Assembly (NCBI RefSeq): GCF_009663395.1
Contig: NZ_QKNW01000001.1
Coordinates: 1,054,001-1,118,000 of the forward strand
Direction: 5' to 3'
DNA from: Halosegnis longus
Lineage (GTDB): Archaea > Halobacteriota > Halobacteria > Halobacteriales > Haloarculaceae
Length of the DNA stretch: 64,000 nt
Positions 53,589 through 62,158 of the stretch are shown here, in pieces; the stretch's first letter is position 1, and every line of letters begins with the position of its first letter. Under the pieces are notes generated by a model. That model was given only the letters and a program-made list of their open reading frames with translations, was not told where the DNA came from and searched no databases. Position numbers and translations under genes: made by a program.

Positions 53589-53610
53589 TTTCCACCCGAA
53601 ACGGTGGCGT
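53589..53610 (+). repeat. ORB-like sequence (weaker) inside the islet
   Basis: TTCCACCCGAAACGGTGGCG matches the first 13 bases of the origin boxes perfectly, with a poorer G tract. It lies between the acetyltransferase pseudogene promoter and the DCC gene. Confidence 0.45.
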
Positions 53611-53634
53611 TTTCGGTATATAGCCGACCCCTGT

Positions 53635-54015
53635 TCAGTTGCGACGAACGGGAGTCTCCTGTCGGGCGAACTTCCCCCAGAGCGCGCGGCGGTCGGCCGC
53701 CTCGCGGTACAGCCGTTCGCGCAGGCGGTTGTAGTCGCTGAACTGCCGGAGGAAGTCGAGCGTCTCGTCGGATTTCGGCGGCGCGAGGTCGCTCCGCTCG
53801 AACGCCTGCTCGATGGCCTCGCCGAAGGAGTACACCTGCTCGTCGGTGATGAGGTGTGCCCCCTCGCGCCAGTCGTCGGGCAGCCGCTCACGCTGCTCGT
53901 CGTCGAGGTCGGAAAAGCCGATGACGGCGAGCTCGGAGTGGTCGATGAGCCGCTGTGCACACCACGTGCAGAAACCGCACTCGTCGTCGTACACGAACGT
54001 CGCTGACTCCGTCAT
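53635..54015 (-). CDS. DCC family thiol-disulfide oxidoreductase-like protein (DUF393)
   Basis: 126 residues. N-terminal strand and active-site pair: TFVYDDECGFCTWC with C13 and C16 (plus C19), the YDxxCxxC signature of the DCC family, a thioredoxin-like fold. The family's reaction is not established; a thiol-disulfide exchange role is inferred. It lies on the minus strand between the acetyltransferase pseudogene and the cupin gene, inside the islet. Confidence 0.85.
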   Translation of the reverse strand: MTESATFVYDDECGFCTWCAQRLIDHSELAVIGFSDLDDEQRERLPDDWREGAHLITDEQVYSFGEAIEQAFERSDLAPPKSDETLDFLRQFSDYNRLRERLYREAADRRALWGKFARQETPVRRN

Positions 54016-54056
54016 GAGTCGAAATACGCGGGCGATAGCCTTCCGTGTTTCCCGAC

Positions 54057-54530
54057 TCAGTCCCAGTACTCGACGGCGTCGCCGCGCTGATAAAACCCCG
54101 ACACCGGCCGCTCGCCGTCGCCCCCGGGCGGCGAACCGGCCATCACACCCAGTCCGTTTACCTCGGGATAGATGAGCACGTCCGGCTCGTGCATCGTCGA
54201 GATAGCAAGATACCGCAGCGGTTCGTCACCGTCGTTCACGATTTGGTGTGCGCCCGAGGCGTCGGCCGGACAGGCGACGTACTCCCCCGGTTCGAGCGCC
54301 ACGTCCTCGCGCTCCTCGCCGCGCCGGAGCGTCCCCTCGCCGGCGAGCACGTAGAACGCCTCCTCGTTTCCGGTGTGGTAGTGCAGCGGCCACGGTCGGT
54401 CGCCGGGGTCGAGTTCGTACAGCGAGCAGCCGAGGTCCTCACCGTCGCTCGCTGCGGCCAGTTTCTTCCGGCGAAACGCCGTCTCCTCGCCCTCGTGGTC
54501 GGTCCACTCGATATCGGCTTCGTTGACCAT
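54057..54530 (-). CDS. cupin-domain protein
   Basis: 157 residues with one cupin barrel. Metal ligands: H50 and H52 (LHYHTGNEEAFYVLAGEG) with E56/E57, and H95 (SGAHQIVND) in the second motif. A further C-terminal segment (MHEPDVLIYPEVNGLGVM) is found in haloarchaeal cupins of this sort. Substrate unknown; the fold is used by dioxygenases, isomerases and sugar-binding proteins. First gene of the three-gene islet if read as a minus-strand unit. Confidence 0.85.
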   Translation of the reverse strand: MVNEADIEWTDHEGEETAFRRKKLAAASDGEDLGCSLYELDPGDRPWPLHYHTGNEEAFYVLAGEGTLRRGEEREDVALEPGEYVACPADASGAHQIVNDGDEPLRYLAISTMHEPDVLIYPEVNGLGVMAGSPPGGDGERPVSGFYQRGDAVEYWD

Positions 54531-54602
54531 ACGGGAGAGAATGACACACAGTTACTAAATTATCGCGAGCGGTCGTGGTGGCTGTGCTGTCACTGTGCGG
54601 GG

Positions 54603-54834
54603 AGCGTCGAACGAAACTGTGCGGCGAACGCCGGAGCCGGGAGCCGTAGGGCGCGCGGACCACCACGAGCCGACCGCAGGGAGGCTCGTGACGGGAGCAC
54701 GCCCGCGCATATTTTCAACCAGTTTTTGCCTCGATGCGGGAACGCAGTTCCCGCAGGCCGTGCGAACGGGCGCATTGCGCCCGTGAGCAGAGAGCGAGCA
54801 GCCGGAGGCTGCGAGTGATGTGCAAAAAGTGGGG
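54603..54834 (-). repeat. right arm of the 232-base inverted repeat
   Basis: On the minus strand it begins immediately after the polC stop with CCCCACTTTTTGCAC, as the left arm does after the thermosome stop. 54706-54793 is identical to 52758-52845 in inverted orientation. It carries the same internal hairpins apart from the first, which is replaced by GCAGCCTCCGGCTGC. Confidence 0.9.
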
Positions 54835-57800
54835 TCACATGAAGTCGCTGATGCTTCCCTGCTTGTTCTTGTCGTTCTCGAAGATGGACTCCAGTGAGCG
54901 TTCGAGAATCTTCAGCCGCTGTTTGGTGTACTCACGGCAGCCGAACTCCTCGGCCACGCGGATTGCCACGTCCATGTACTTGTTGACGGAGCCTTCGTGT
55001 ACCGTGAGATTCACGCGCCCACCACACTCCCGGCAGTCGCCGGTCAGGGGCATCCGGCGGTACTTCTCGCCGCAGTCGAGACACCGCGTCTCCTGCCGGC
55101 TGAACGCGCGCAGATTCCCGATGAGATCCGGCAGGAAGTGGTACTCGATGACCCGTTCGGCCACGTCCGTCTCGTCGACAGCGCGGAGCTTCCGCGCCAG
55201 TTCGAGTTGCGCGTCCATCTTGTCCATCATGCTCCCGAGAGTCTTGTACGCCGAGAGGTCGGGGCCGAGCGCGATATCCGTCGTGTCGTGGGTGTGGTCG
55301 AAGCCGCTGTACTCGTCGGGCGTACCGAGGGTGTCCTCCGCAATCTGGATATCCACGTCGCCGGGGTCGGCCTGCTCGCGCGTCGCCTCGTAGAACTCCC
55401 GCGGATACCGGTCCACGATGTCCATGTTGTGCGCCTCGTCGTCGATTTCCGAGGGGTCGATGCGCGAGGACATCACCAGCGGCGCGTCCATCTGGCCGCC
55501 CCGCTGGTCGGGCAGATACTCCTTCGAGAAGTTCAGAAGACCGTCCATCAGGAGCATCACACAATCTTCGTCGCCGTCACACTGCGCGACGTACGTATCG
55601 TTCGCGACGAGCGTATGCGTGTCTGCAACCGTGAGGCAGTAGGTGTAGTCGGTGTCACTCTGAACGATTTCGACAGACGAGACGGTATCTGTCACGACAC
55701 CACCATCAGCGACGGCAGTTCGGGAGGCTTCCGTGTAGTTACCTGATTGGTGTGTCGGAACAGCGAGAGTATCGCCGGCAGTAACCGTGCTTGCCTCGAT
55801 TTTTTCCATGGCTCCATTCCACCGGCAGAGACGGTGGTCAGGAGTAACGGTCAGCGTTCGTCCCCCCTCGGTTTCGACACGAATCATGTGGTCGGGAGCC
55901 GGGTGTTTCGAGACAGCCTCAACCGGCTTCAGCGTCTCAGTTTCGTTATCGGTCACAGACGGAACGAACACGTCACCGTCGAGTTCCTGAACGAGCGTCC
56001 CGAAATCGTCCTCGCGGGCGGTCGCGGGGTCGAGCCGAGATTCGACGAACTCGTCGATACGACCGTGGTGCCACTCGTCACTCTCGTCACGGTACCACAG
56101 CTTCGTCTCGGGGTGGAAGCAGTTGCGGCGCTTCGCGGCGTGGAAGTACGGATGCGCGTAGCCGACGGCCGCGGAGGTGAAGCCGATGACGCGGCCGACG
56201 ACGGCCGCCGAGGTGTGGGGAGCCATCCCGAAGACGAGTTCGCCGACGAGCTCCTCGCGGTCGTCGAGTTCGTAGAAGGCGTCCAGCCCGTAGTAGCGTT
56301 CGAGCAGGTCGTCGACGTAGTCGGCGGTGCGGAGCATGTGTTCGGCTGCACCGTCGGGGAGGACGATATCCTGCACCTGTAGCTCGACGAGTTGGTCGTC
56401 GTGGCGCAGCGGCTCGCCGTCGATGTCAGTCTCGTACCCCAGCTCCCGCAGCTGGTCGACGGTCACGTCGAGTTCCGCCGCCCGGACCGAGGTGACGGGG
56501 AGGTCGGTCATGTCGTAGCGGACGGTGCCGTCCTTGAACGACGACACGTCGTTTTTCGCGCGGAGAATCCCCTTTTCGAGCGGCTCGGGTATCTTGTGCG
56601 TCGAGGTGAGTCCCTTCACGCCTTTGAGGATATCGTAGGAGCCGGCGCGTTCACCGACCGCCTCGTGAGCGTCACGGAGTTCCTCGTTCAAATCGAGGTT
56701 GCGGTACTCGGTGGAGCGGGCGAGCGTCTCACACCGGGGACACTCGGCGCGGCCCGACTCGTCCGGCTCCACGTCGCGCTCACAGTCGGGACAGACGTAG
56801 TGTGGCTCCGTCCACGAGCCGCAGTCGCGACAGCGACCGCGGAAGGTGTCGTTGTCGCAGTCCGGACACCGGCGGCGCGCGACCTCCACGTCGACCTCGC
56901 CGGGGGAGGCGGCCGACACGTCGCGCTGTTTGGCCGCGCCGGTCACGTCGCGCTGGCTTCCCCCCGCCTCGCCGATGGGGAAGAGGGTGTGGACGGCCGG
57001 CGACATCTCGCGCTGTTCGGACTTCTCGGGGCGACCCATTCGGTTGCCGATGCGGGTGGGCGCTCGCTCTTGGAGGTCGAAGGGCGCGACCTCGGTCGCG
57101 GCGCGGTGGGCGTTCTCGCCGTCGGCCCACTCGCGCGCCTCGCGCGAGAGCGTTTCCCACGTCCGGTCGAGGTCGTCGGTCAGCCCGAGCGAGCGGACGA
57201 ACGGGAGGGCGTCGGGAACGGAGACGGTCTCGTCGCCCTGCGTGTGCTCGACGACGAGCGTCTCGAGCGCGTCGGTGACCGCCTCGGTGTTCGGAAGGAC
57301 GAGCGTCTGTGTGGCCGACGGCTCGGTCGGGGCTTCGAGCAGGCCGCCGTCGGCCTCGGCGAAGCGACCCGACTCCGCGACCGTCGCCGCCAGCGACTCG
57401 AACGCCTCGACGGAGAGGTCGTGCCAGAGGTAGGTGTAGGTCGGATGGAGCGGGGCGTCGAACTCGTCGGCCCACGCGAGCGCCTGCTCGGCGTCGGGGG
57501 AATCGAGGTCGACGGCGGGGTCGTCGGCGAGCGCCTGCACGTCCGCGCCCGCGGCCGCGAGGTCCTGTTGCCACCACTCGGCGACGTAGGAGGCCGGCAC
57601 GAGCGGGTGATTGTTCTCCACGAACTCGCCGTAGTTGACGAGATACTCCCCCAGGTCGAGAATCTCGACGACGCCGTTGCGAACCTCCTTCGCCTCCGCC
57701 GGGTCGTCGATGCGGCGCACGTCGCCGTTGGCGAGTTTGACCGTCGGCCCCTCGATGGAGTCGACGGGAATGACACCGCCCGCCTTCCCCGGGCGTTCGG

Positions 57801-58953
57801 TCTTGATCTGTGTGCCGGTCGCGAGGAAGTCGTCGACGATGTGCATCGTCGCGGGGTGGACGCCGGCGGTCGCGAAGCCGTGATTTCTGGCGCGACCGTA
57901 GCGGAGTCGAAACCCGCCGCTCTCAGAGGGGTGACTGAACACCGGCCGCCCGGCGATGAGGTCACGCAGGAACTTCTGTGACGGCTCCGCGCGGGGAGGT
58001 CCGACTGGCTCGGGCTGGCCGTCACCGGCTTCGGCGTCCGATTGTCCGTCGTCGGTCTCGGTCTTGGTCTCGGCGTCGTCCCCGTCGGTTTCGTCTGGAC
58101 TCGCCTCGTCCGTGTCCTCGTAGTAGGTGCCGTCGATGAGGTCCTGCAGCCACGGCCAGTCGATTTCGTCGAGCTGGCGGGTGTAGCGTTGAATCTTCGG
58201 GGCCTTGAGCGCGATTCCCTCGGCGAGCACGAGACACATCCCGCCGCGGGCGGAGTTGGTGTCGACGCGTTCGAGGTCGCGAAAGCCAGAGACCTCCTCG
58301 TCGCCCGTCGGCTCCCCGTCCAACATCACGGGCATGTGCTTGGCGATGAACTTCGTCTCCTTGTCCTTCGGCGTGTACTGGAGCCCGGTCTCCTTGTCGT
58401 AGAGGGCGATTTCCTCGGCGTAGCGTTCCGTCTCGTCGGTGCGGGCGTTGTACTCCTCGATGCCAAGCAGCGCGCGGGCGTAGTCGCCAACGAGGACGGA
58501 CAGCGCCTGTGCCGTCCCGCCCGCGGACCGAATCGGGCCGGCGTAGTAGATGTTGATGAACTCCGTGCCGTCGTCGTTTTCCAGCAGTTCGACCCGGTCG
58601 ATACCCTCGATCGGGGCCGCGACGACACCTTCGGTGAGGAGCGCGACGGCGGTTCGGACCGCCCCTTCCACTTTCCCGGCGCGGGAGTCGTAGTCGCCGA
58701 CCGTCCCCTCGACGAAGTCCGTCACGAGTTCGAGGGCGGCCTCCTCGCGTGACATCTCGCCTTCGAGTTCGCGCACCCGTTCCGCGACCCCCTCGATACC
58801 AAGGATGTTCTCGACGCGGTCGGCCATATCCTTCGCGACCGGAATCTCCACCTCGGGCTTCGGGTCCTCGCCGCGCGTCTTGGCCTCCTCGGCCACGTCG
58901 AAGGCGGCATCGAGCTGTCGTTCGAGCTGTGCGAAGTACGCCTCGTCGTCCAT
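54835..58953 (-). CDS. polC: DNA polymerase II (PolD) large subunit DP2, with intein
   Basis: Catalytic subunit of the archaeal D-family replicative polymerase. 1372 residues as encoded, 1192 after removal of a 180-residue intein. The intein interrupts the most conserved active-site segment: RRN before it, CDGDEDCVMLLMDGLLNFS after it, which holds the catalytic Asp residues. Zinc-binding pairs include CPDCDNDTFRGRCRDCG, CPDCERDVEP and CLDCGEKYRRMPLTGDCREC. N-terminus MDDEAYFAQLERQLDAAF; C-terminus ends SISDFM, a PIP-like tail before which lies an acidic-basic stretch. It directly abuts the upstream PPC-domain gene, so the two are cotranscribed. The small subunit is not in the window. Confidence 0.97.
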   Translation of the reverse strand: MDDEAYFAQLERQLDAAFDVAEEAKTRGEDPKPEVEIPVAKDMADRVENILGIEGVAERVRELEGEMSREEAALELVTDFVEGTVGDYDSRAGKVEGAVRTAVALLTEGVVAAPIEGIDRVELLENDDGTEFINIYYAGPIRSAGGTAQALSVLVGDYARALLGIEEYNARTDETERYAEEIALYDKETGLQYTPKDKETKFIAKHMPVMLDGEPTGDEEVSGFRDLERVDTNSARGGMCLVLAEGIALKAPKIQRYTRQLDEIDWPWLQDLIDGTYYEDTDEASPDETDGDDAETKTETDDGQSDAEAGDGQPEPVGPPRAEPSQKFLRDLIAGRPVFSHPSESGGFRLRYGRARNHGFATAGVHPATMHIVDDFLATGTQIKTERPGKAGGVIPVDSIEGPTVKLANGDVRRIDDPAEAKEVRNGVVEILDLGEYLVNYGEFVENNHPLVPASYVAEWWQQDLAAAGADVQALADDPAVDLDSPDAEQALAWADEFDAPLHPTYTYLWHDLSVEAFESLAATVAESGRFAEADGGLLEAPTEPSATQTLVLPNTEAVTDALETLVVEHTQGDETVSVPDALPFVRSLGLTDDLDRTWETLSREAREWADGENAHRAATEVAPFDLQERAPTRIGNRMGRPEKSEQREMSPAVHTLFPIGEAGGSQRDVTGAAKQRDVSAASPGEVDVEVARRRCPDCDNDTFRGRCRDCGSWTEPHYVCPDCERDVEPDESGRAECPRCETLARSTEYRNLDLNEELRDAHEAVGERAGSYDILKGVKGLTSTHKIPEPLEKGILRAKNDVSSFKDGTVRYDMTDLPVTSVRAAELDVTVDQLRELGYETDIDGEPLRHDDQLVELQVQDIVLPDGAAEHMLRTADYVDDLLERYYGLDAFYELDDREELVGELVFGMAPHTSAAVVGRVIGFTSAAVGYAHPYFHAAKRRNCFHPETKLWYRDESDEWHHGRIDEFVESRLDPATAREDDFGTLVQELDGDVFVPSVTDNETETLKPVEAVSKHPAPDHMIRVETEGGRTLTVTPDHRLCRWNGAMEKIEASTVTAGDTLAVPTHQSGNYTEASRTAVADGGVVTDTVSSVEIVQSDTDYTYCLTVADTHTLVANDTYVAQCDGDEDCVMLLMDGLLNFSKEYLPDQRGGQMDAPLVMSSRIDPSEIDDEAHNMDIVDRYPREFYEATREQADPGDVDIQIAEDTLGTPDEYSGFDHTHDTTDIALGPDLSAYKTLGSMMDKMDAQLELARKLRAVDETDVAERVIEYHFLPDLIGNLRAFSRQETRCLDCGEKYRRMPLTGDCRECGGRVNLTVHEGSVNKYMDVAIRVAEEFGCREYTKQRLKILERSLESIFENDKNKQGSISDFM
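55582..56121 (-). other. PolC mini-intein (180 residues) ending in glutamine
   Basis: Starts CFHPETKLWYRDESDEW, has block B LTVTPDHRLCRW (TxxH) and ends NDTYVAQ before extein Cys. Too short for a homing endonuclease domain and none is visible. The last residue is Gln and the penultimate is Ala, instead of the usual His-Asn; Gln-ending PolII inteins are known from Pyrococcus and do splice. The insertion site is the known pol-II position. Confidence 0.93.
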
Positions 58954-59376
58954 CTACAGTGGCCAGAGGTCGAGGTCGGTCGTCTCGTCGTGCTCGCGCA
59001 CGAGGTCCGCGTCGAACGCCCGGACGTACAGCTCGCCGGCAAAGACCGTCGCGCTGTTCAGGTGGCCGGCGACCGTCGTGCCGTCCTCGCGGGAACAGAC
59101 CGCGTGGGTGTGGGCGAACGGCTCGCCGTCCAGCGTCGAGATGTTGCCGACGCAGGCGGCCACCTCCAGCGGCTCGTCGAAGTACTCGGGGTAGTACTCC
59201 TGGTCGTCCTGGTCGTAGAAGTAGAACTCGACGTCCTGCACCGCGCCGAGTCCCACGAAGAAGGCCGCGCCGATGTCCTCGGCGGCGGCGAACGTCTCGA
59301 TCTGTGCGCGCCAGTCGCCGCCGTGGTCGAGCCCCGCGACGAACTCGCGTGTTCCTTCGAGTTCGCGGTAATCCAT
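58954..59376 (-). CDS. PPC (DUF296) domain protein
   Basis: 140 residues, single PPC/DUF296 domain, found alone in prokaryotes and with AT-hooks in plants. Typical segments: 'IGAAFFVGLGAVQDVEFYFY' and the metal-binding FAHTHAVCSREDGTTVAGHL. ATG 59376 (MDYRELEG) is chosen over a GTG five codons upstream. The stop codon TAG is followed directly by the polC ATG on the same strand, so the pair is cotranscribed. Biochemical role unknown; a DNA-binding role is suggested only by the plant relatives. Confidence 0.88.
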   Translation of the reverse strand: MDYRELEGTREFVAGLDHGGDWRAQIETFAAAEDIGAAFFVGLGAVQDVEFYFYDQDDQEYYPEYFDEPLEVAACVGNISTLDGEPFAHTHAVCSREDGTTVAGHLNSATVFAGELYVRAFDADLVREHDETTDLDLWPL

Positions 59377-59425
59377 GTCCACAGCGAACACTCCTGCAGA
59401 CTAAAGCCTACCGTGAGAACTGGTA

Positions 59426-59447
59426 GTTCCACTCGAAACGGAGGGGT
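59426..59447 (+). repeat. ORB element between the PPC and globin genes
   Basis: GTTCCACTCGAAACGGAGGG(GT) is a near-perfect match to the origin box at 62306, including the G tract, in plus orientation. It lies 2.1 kb from the main origin cluster, on the other side of orc1 and in the divergent promoter region of the PPC-polC operon and the globin gene. Confidence 0.8.
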
Positions 59448-59526
59448 CTGCGAGGAGCCGAGAGGCTCGGGGGACAGCACACAGGCTGGCCGGAACAGTT
59501 TAGCCTCCGCGCTAGAACGCCCAGTC

Positions 59527-59901
59527 ATGTCAGGAGAGCGGCTGTACGACCGACTCGGCGGTCGGGAGGGAATCGCCGACGTGGTCGATGACTTCTACGC
59601 GCAGTTGGTCGGCGACGAGGAACTGGGCGAGTTCTTCGCCGACGCGAACATCAAGCGGCTCCGCGAGACGCAGACCGACTTCCTCTGTGAGGCGGCCGGC
59701 GGCCCGGAGACGTACGACGGCCCGCCAGTTCGGGAGGCACACCTCCACGTGCCGTTCACTCCCGAACACATCGACCGCGCCGTCGAGCTACTGTATCAGA
59801 GTCTCGAGGAACACGGCGTCCCGGACGAGGACGCCGACGCGGTGGTCGAGGCCGTGGCAGCGTATCAGGAGGAGCTGCTGGCCCGTCCCGAGGACGCGTA
59901 A
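59527..59901 (+). CDS. truncated hemoglobin, group I-like
   Basis: 124 residues with the 2-on-2 globin layout: LYDRLGGREGIADVVDDFY at the N-terminus, B10 tyrosine near Y24, and proximal histidine H72 in VREAHLHVPFTPEHID. Roles of such globins include NO detoxification and oxygen handling. ATG 59527 is preferred to the long upstream frame, which lies over the opposite-strand PPC gene. Its 3' end is nine bases from the convergent orc1 stop. Divergent from the PPC-polC operon across a region holding an ORB. Confidence 0.9.
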   Translation: MSGERLYDRLGGREGIADVVDDFYAQLVGDEELGEFFADANIKRLRETQTDFLCEAAGGPETYDGPPVREAHLHVPFTPEHIDRAVELLYQSLEEHGVPDEDADAVVEAVAAYQEELLARPEDA

Positions 59902-59909
59902 TCGTCGGT

Positions 59910-61553
59910 TCAGTTGTCGAAGCGCGCCTGAACGAACGGCTGTGCGTCCTCAACCTCGCCGATGCGGGAGTCCGACAACAGGACCGCCTCCGTCTCTTCG
60001 AGTGGGACCGACATCGAGATTTCCTTCGTGCGGCCGTACCGGCCCTTCGAGACGACGACCGCGTTGACGATACCCAGCATGTCGAGTTCGGAGATGAGGT
60101 CGGTGACGCGGCGCTGGGTGAGCACGTCGGCGTCGATTTCCTCACACAGCCGCTTGTAGATGTTGAACACCTCGCCGGTGTTGATGTTGTGAACGCCGTT
60201 CTTCTCGAGGAGGACCGTCGCGTACAAGACGAGTTTCGACTGCATCGGCAGGGTGCGGACCACCTCGACCACGCGGTCGAGTTCGATTTTCTCCTGTGCC
60301 TTGCGGACGTGTTCCTCGTGGACCTTCTCGGTGCGGTCGCGCTCGGCGAGTTCGCCGGCGGTTCGCAGGAGGTCGAGGGCGCGGCGCGCGTCACCGTGTT
60401 CCTGTGCGGCGAAGGCCGCACACAGCGGAATCACGTCGTCGCCCAGCGAGTCGGGTTTGAACGCGACCTCCGAGCGCTGCTGGAGGATGTCGCGCAGCTG
60501 GGTGGCGTCATAGGGTGGAAAGACGATCTCTTCCTCGCCGAGAGAGGATTTAACGCGAGGGTCGAGGAACTCGGTGAACTTCAGGTCGTTCGAGATACCC
60601 ATGATGGAGACGCGGGAGTTGTCGAGCTGTGAGTTCATCCGCGAGAGATTGTACAGGGTGTCGTCGCCGGACTTCTCGACGAGCTTGTCGATTTCGTCGA
60701 GCATGATGACGACCACGCGCTCGTGGTAGTCGACGGCGTCGAAGAAGGTCTGGTAGACGCGGTCGGTGGGCCAGCCGGTCATGGGGGCCGGCTCGAACTC
60801 CTCGTAGTCGGTCTCCAGCTTCTCGATGCGGGCGTCGAGATCGTCGATGCTCTCGAAGGGACCCTCCGACACGTCGAGGTCGCTGGCGAGCACGGCCTCG
60901 ACGGACGGGCCGTCGTCGAGGTCGTCGGTCGACTCCTCGTCGGTGCGGGCGTCGGCGGCACGCTCACGGAGGTCCCGCAGCGCGTCGAGCTTCTCCTCGA
61001 CGAGCTGTTCGTTCTCGTCGATGAACTTGTTTGCGAGCTGTGTGAGCACGCGGTACTGGGTGTCGGTCACCTCACAGTTGATGTACTGGACCTCACAGGG
61101 CACCTCGTACTTCTTCGAGGTGGTCTCCAGCTCCTCGGAGACGAACTTCGCGCTCGCGGTCTTGCCCGTCCCGGTCTTCCCGTAGATGAGGATGTTGGAG
61201 GGGGTGTCCCCGCGGAGGGCGGTGACGAGGATGGTCGCCATGTTGTTGATCTGCTCCTCGCGGTGGGGGAGCTTGTGGGGAGTGTAGGAAGGGCGAAGCA
61301 CCTCCTTGTTCTCGAAGATGGGTTCTCCCTCCAGCAGGTCGTCGAAGAGCCCCCGCGACGCCTCGTCCGGCTCGTCGGCCGGCTCGTCGAGGACGATATC
61401 GTCGAGGTCGATGTCGGCGGTGTCGATGGAATCGCGTCCGCCGGCGGCGTCGTCGCTGCTGTCGAGACCGAACTCCCCCGTCGTTTCGTCTGCGGGAGCC
61501 GGCTCTGTGGCGGGCGATTCCTCGTCCTCGGCGTCGGGAGTGTCGTCTGTCAT
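59910..61553 (-). CDS. orc1: Orc1/Cdc6 replication initiator next to the origin
   Basis: 547 residues. Acidic N-terminus of about 75 residues, then AAA+ domain with Walker A GKTGTGKT at 125-132, Walker B IMLDEIDK at 284-291, an acidic insert (about 192-258) between them, sensor 1 GISNDLKF, and a C-terminal winged helix (about 455-547) including LTQRRVTDLISELDMLGIVN. It resembles the origin-linked haloarchaeal initiators, which bind ORBs in the adjacent origin. A TATA-like element (minus strand AATACTTAATAG) lies about 145 bases upstream. It is divergent from oapA across the 1.4 kb origin region. Confidence 0.96.
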   Translation of the reverse strand: MTDDTPDAEDEESPATEPAPADETTGEFGLDSSDDAAGGRDSIDTADIDLDDIVLDEPADEPDEASRGLFDDLLEGEPIFENKEVLRPSYTPHKLPHREEQINNMATILVTALRGDTPSNILIYGKTGTGKTASAKFVSEELETTSKKYEVPCEVQYINCEVTDTQYRVLTQLANKFIDENEQLVEEKLDALRDLRERAADARTDEESTDDLDDGPSVEAVLASDLDVSEGPFESIDDLDARIEKLETDYEEFEPAPMTGWPTDRVYQTFFDAVDYHERVVVIMLDEIDKLVEKSGDDTLYNLSRMNSQLDNSRVSIMGISNDLKFTEFLDPRVKSSLGEEEIVFPPYDATQLRDILQQRSEVAFKPDSLGDDVIPLCAAFAAQEHGDARRALDLLRTAGELAERDRTEKVHEEHVRKAQEKIELDRVVEVVRTLPMQSKLVLYATVLLEKNGVHNINTGEVFNIYKRLCEEIDADVLTQRRVTDLISELDMLGIVNAVVVSKGRYGRTKEISMSVPLEETEAVLLSDSRIGEVEDAQPFVQARFDN

Positions 61554-61565
61554 AGTTGGGTCGTG

Positions 61566-61587
61566 ACCCCGCTGTTTCGGGTGGAGT
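61566..61587 (-). repeat. ORB element 1
   Basis: Minus strand TCCACCCGAAACAGCGGGG: the core CCACCCGAAAC and the G tract match the other boxes; only the first bases differ. It starts 13 bases upstream of the orc1 ATG, so binding there could autoregulate orc1. Confidence 0.8.
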
Positions 61588-61748
61588 GCCGACGCGCGTG
61601 TCCTGACTTCCCCGTAGGGCCGGGCAAAGCCGGCTGTATCGGGGGTGCGTGCTGTCGGTAGGGGTCAGTGAGTGCAAACGAACCGGTGGTGGTACGACTA
61701 TTAAGTATTACGGAGACAGCGTCGAAGAATGAGGGGTTACGGTGTCGA

Positions 61749-61770
61749 ACACCAGCGTTGCGGGTGGAAC
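61749..61770 (-). repeat. ORB element 2 (degenerate)
   Basis: Minus strand GTTCCACCCGCAACGCTGGT: one mismatch in the core (GCAAC for GAAAC) and an interrupted G tract. Confidence 0.6.
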
Positions 61771-62056
61771 GGCGGCCGCGCCAGCACATCTCAGTGGATC
61801 ATAAAATCATCAACGACGACAGCGTAGCCGCGAAGGCGTCGGCTTCGACTCGAACAGCCGCTACAGCCACTCGGGAGTGACCGCTGAAGGGGCTTGCAGT
61901 GATAGAGAACGCGCAGAGTTACTAGAGGCGAAACGGTGCTTGCTAGGTGTCCCTAGGGATACTAGTACTCATGTAGGATACGGTGTGGTACTAGGAGTCT
62001 ACCGTCGTTACGTCCGTCGGTTCTAGGAATGGGGGAGACGAGAGGGTCAAACCCCC

Positions 62057-62078
62057 ACCCCGTCGTTTCGGGTGGAAC
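62057..62078 (-). repeat. ORB element 3
   Basis: Minus strand GTTCCACCCGAAACGACGGG(GT): a full match to the box including the G tract. It points away from the AT-rich palindrome 56 bases downstream in plus coordinates. Confidence 0.88.
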
Positions 62079-62133
62079 ACGAATCATACCCGGGGTGGGG
62101 GGGTCGGAACGCGTCGAACTAGGCCTAGACAAG

Positions 62134-62158
62134 CCGGTATCTTTAATATAGATACCGG
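62134..62158. other. AT-rich palindrome, candidate DNA unwinding element
   Basis: Arms CCGGTATCT and AGATACCGG around TTAATAT: an exact 9-base inverted repeat with an AT-only centre. It is between inverted ORBs 3 and 4, where strand opening is expected at an archaeal origin. It could also be a TATA promoter. Confidence 0.65.

Noticed and set aside
54603-54834. Insertion sequence end carrying a transposase
   Set aside because: No transposase frame lies between or next to the inverted arms, and the inner genes are ordinary accessory genes.
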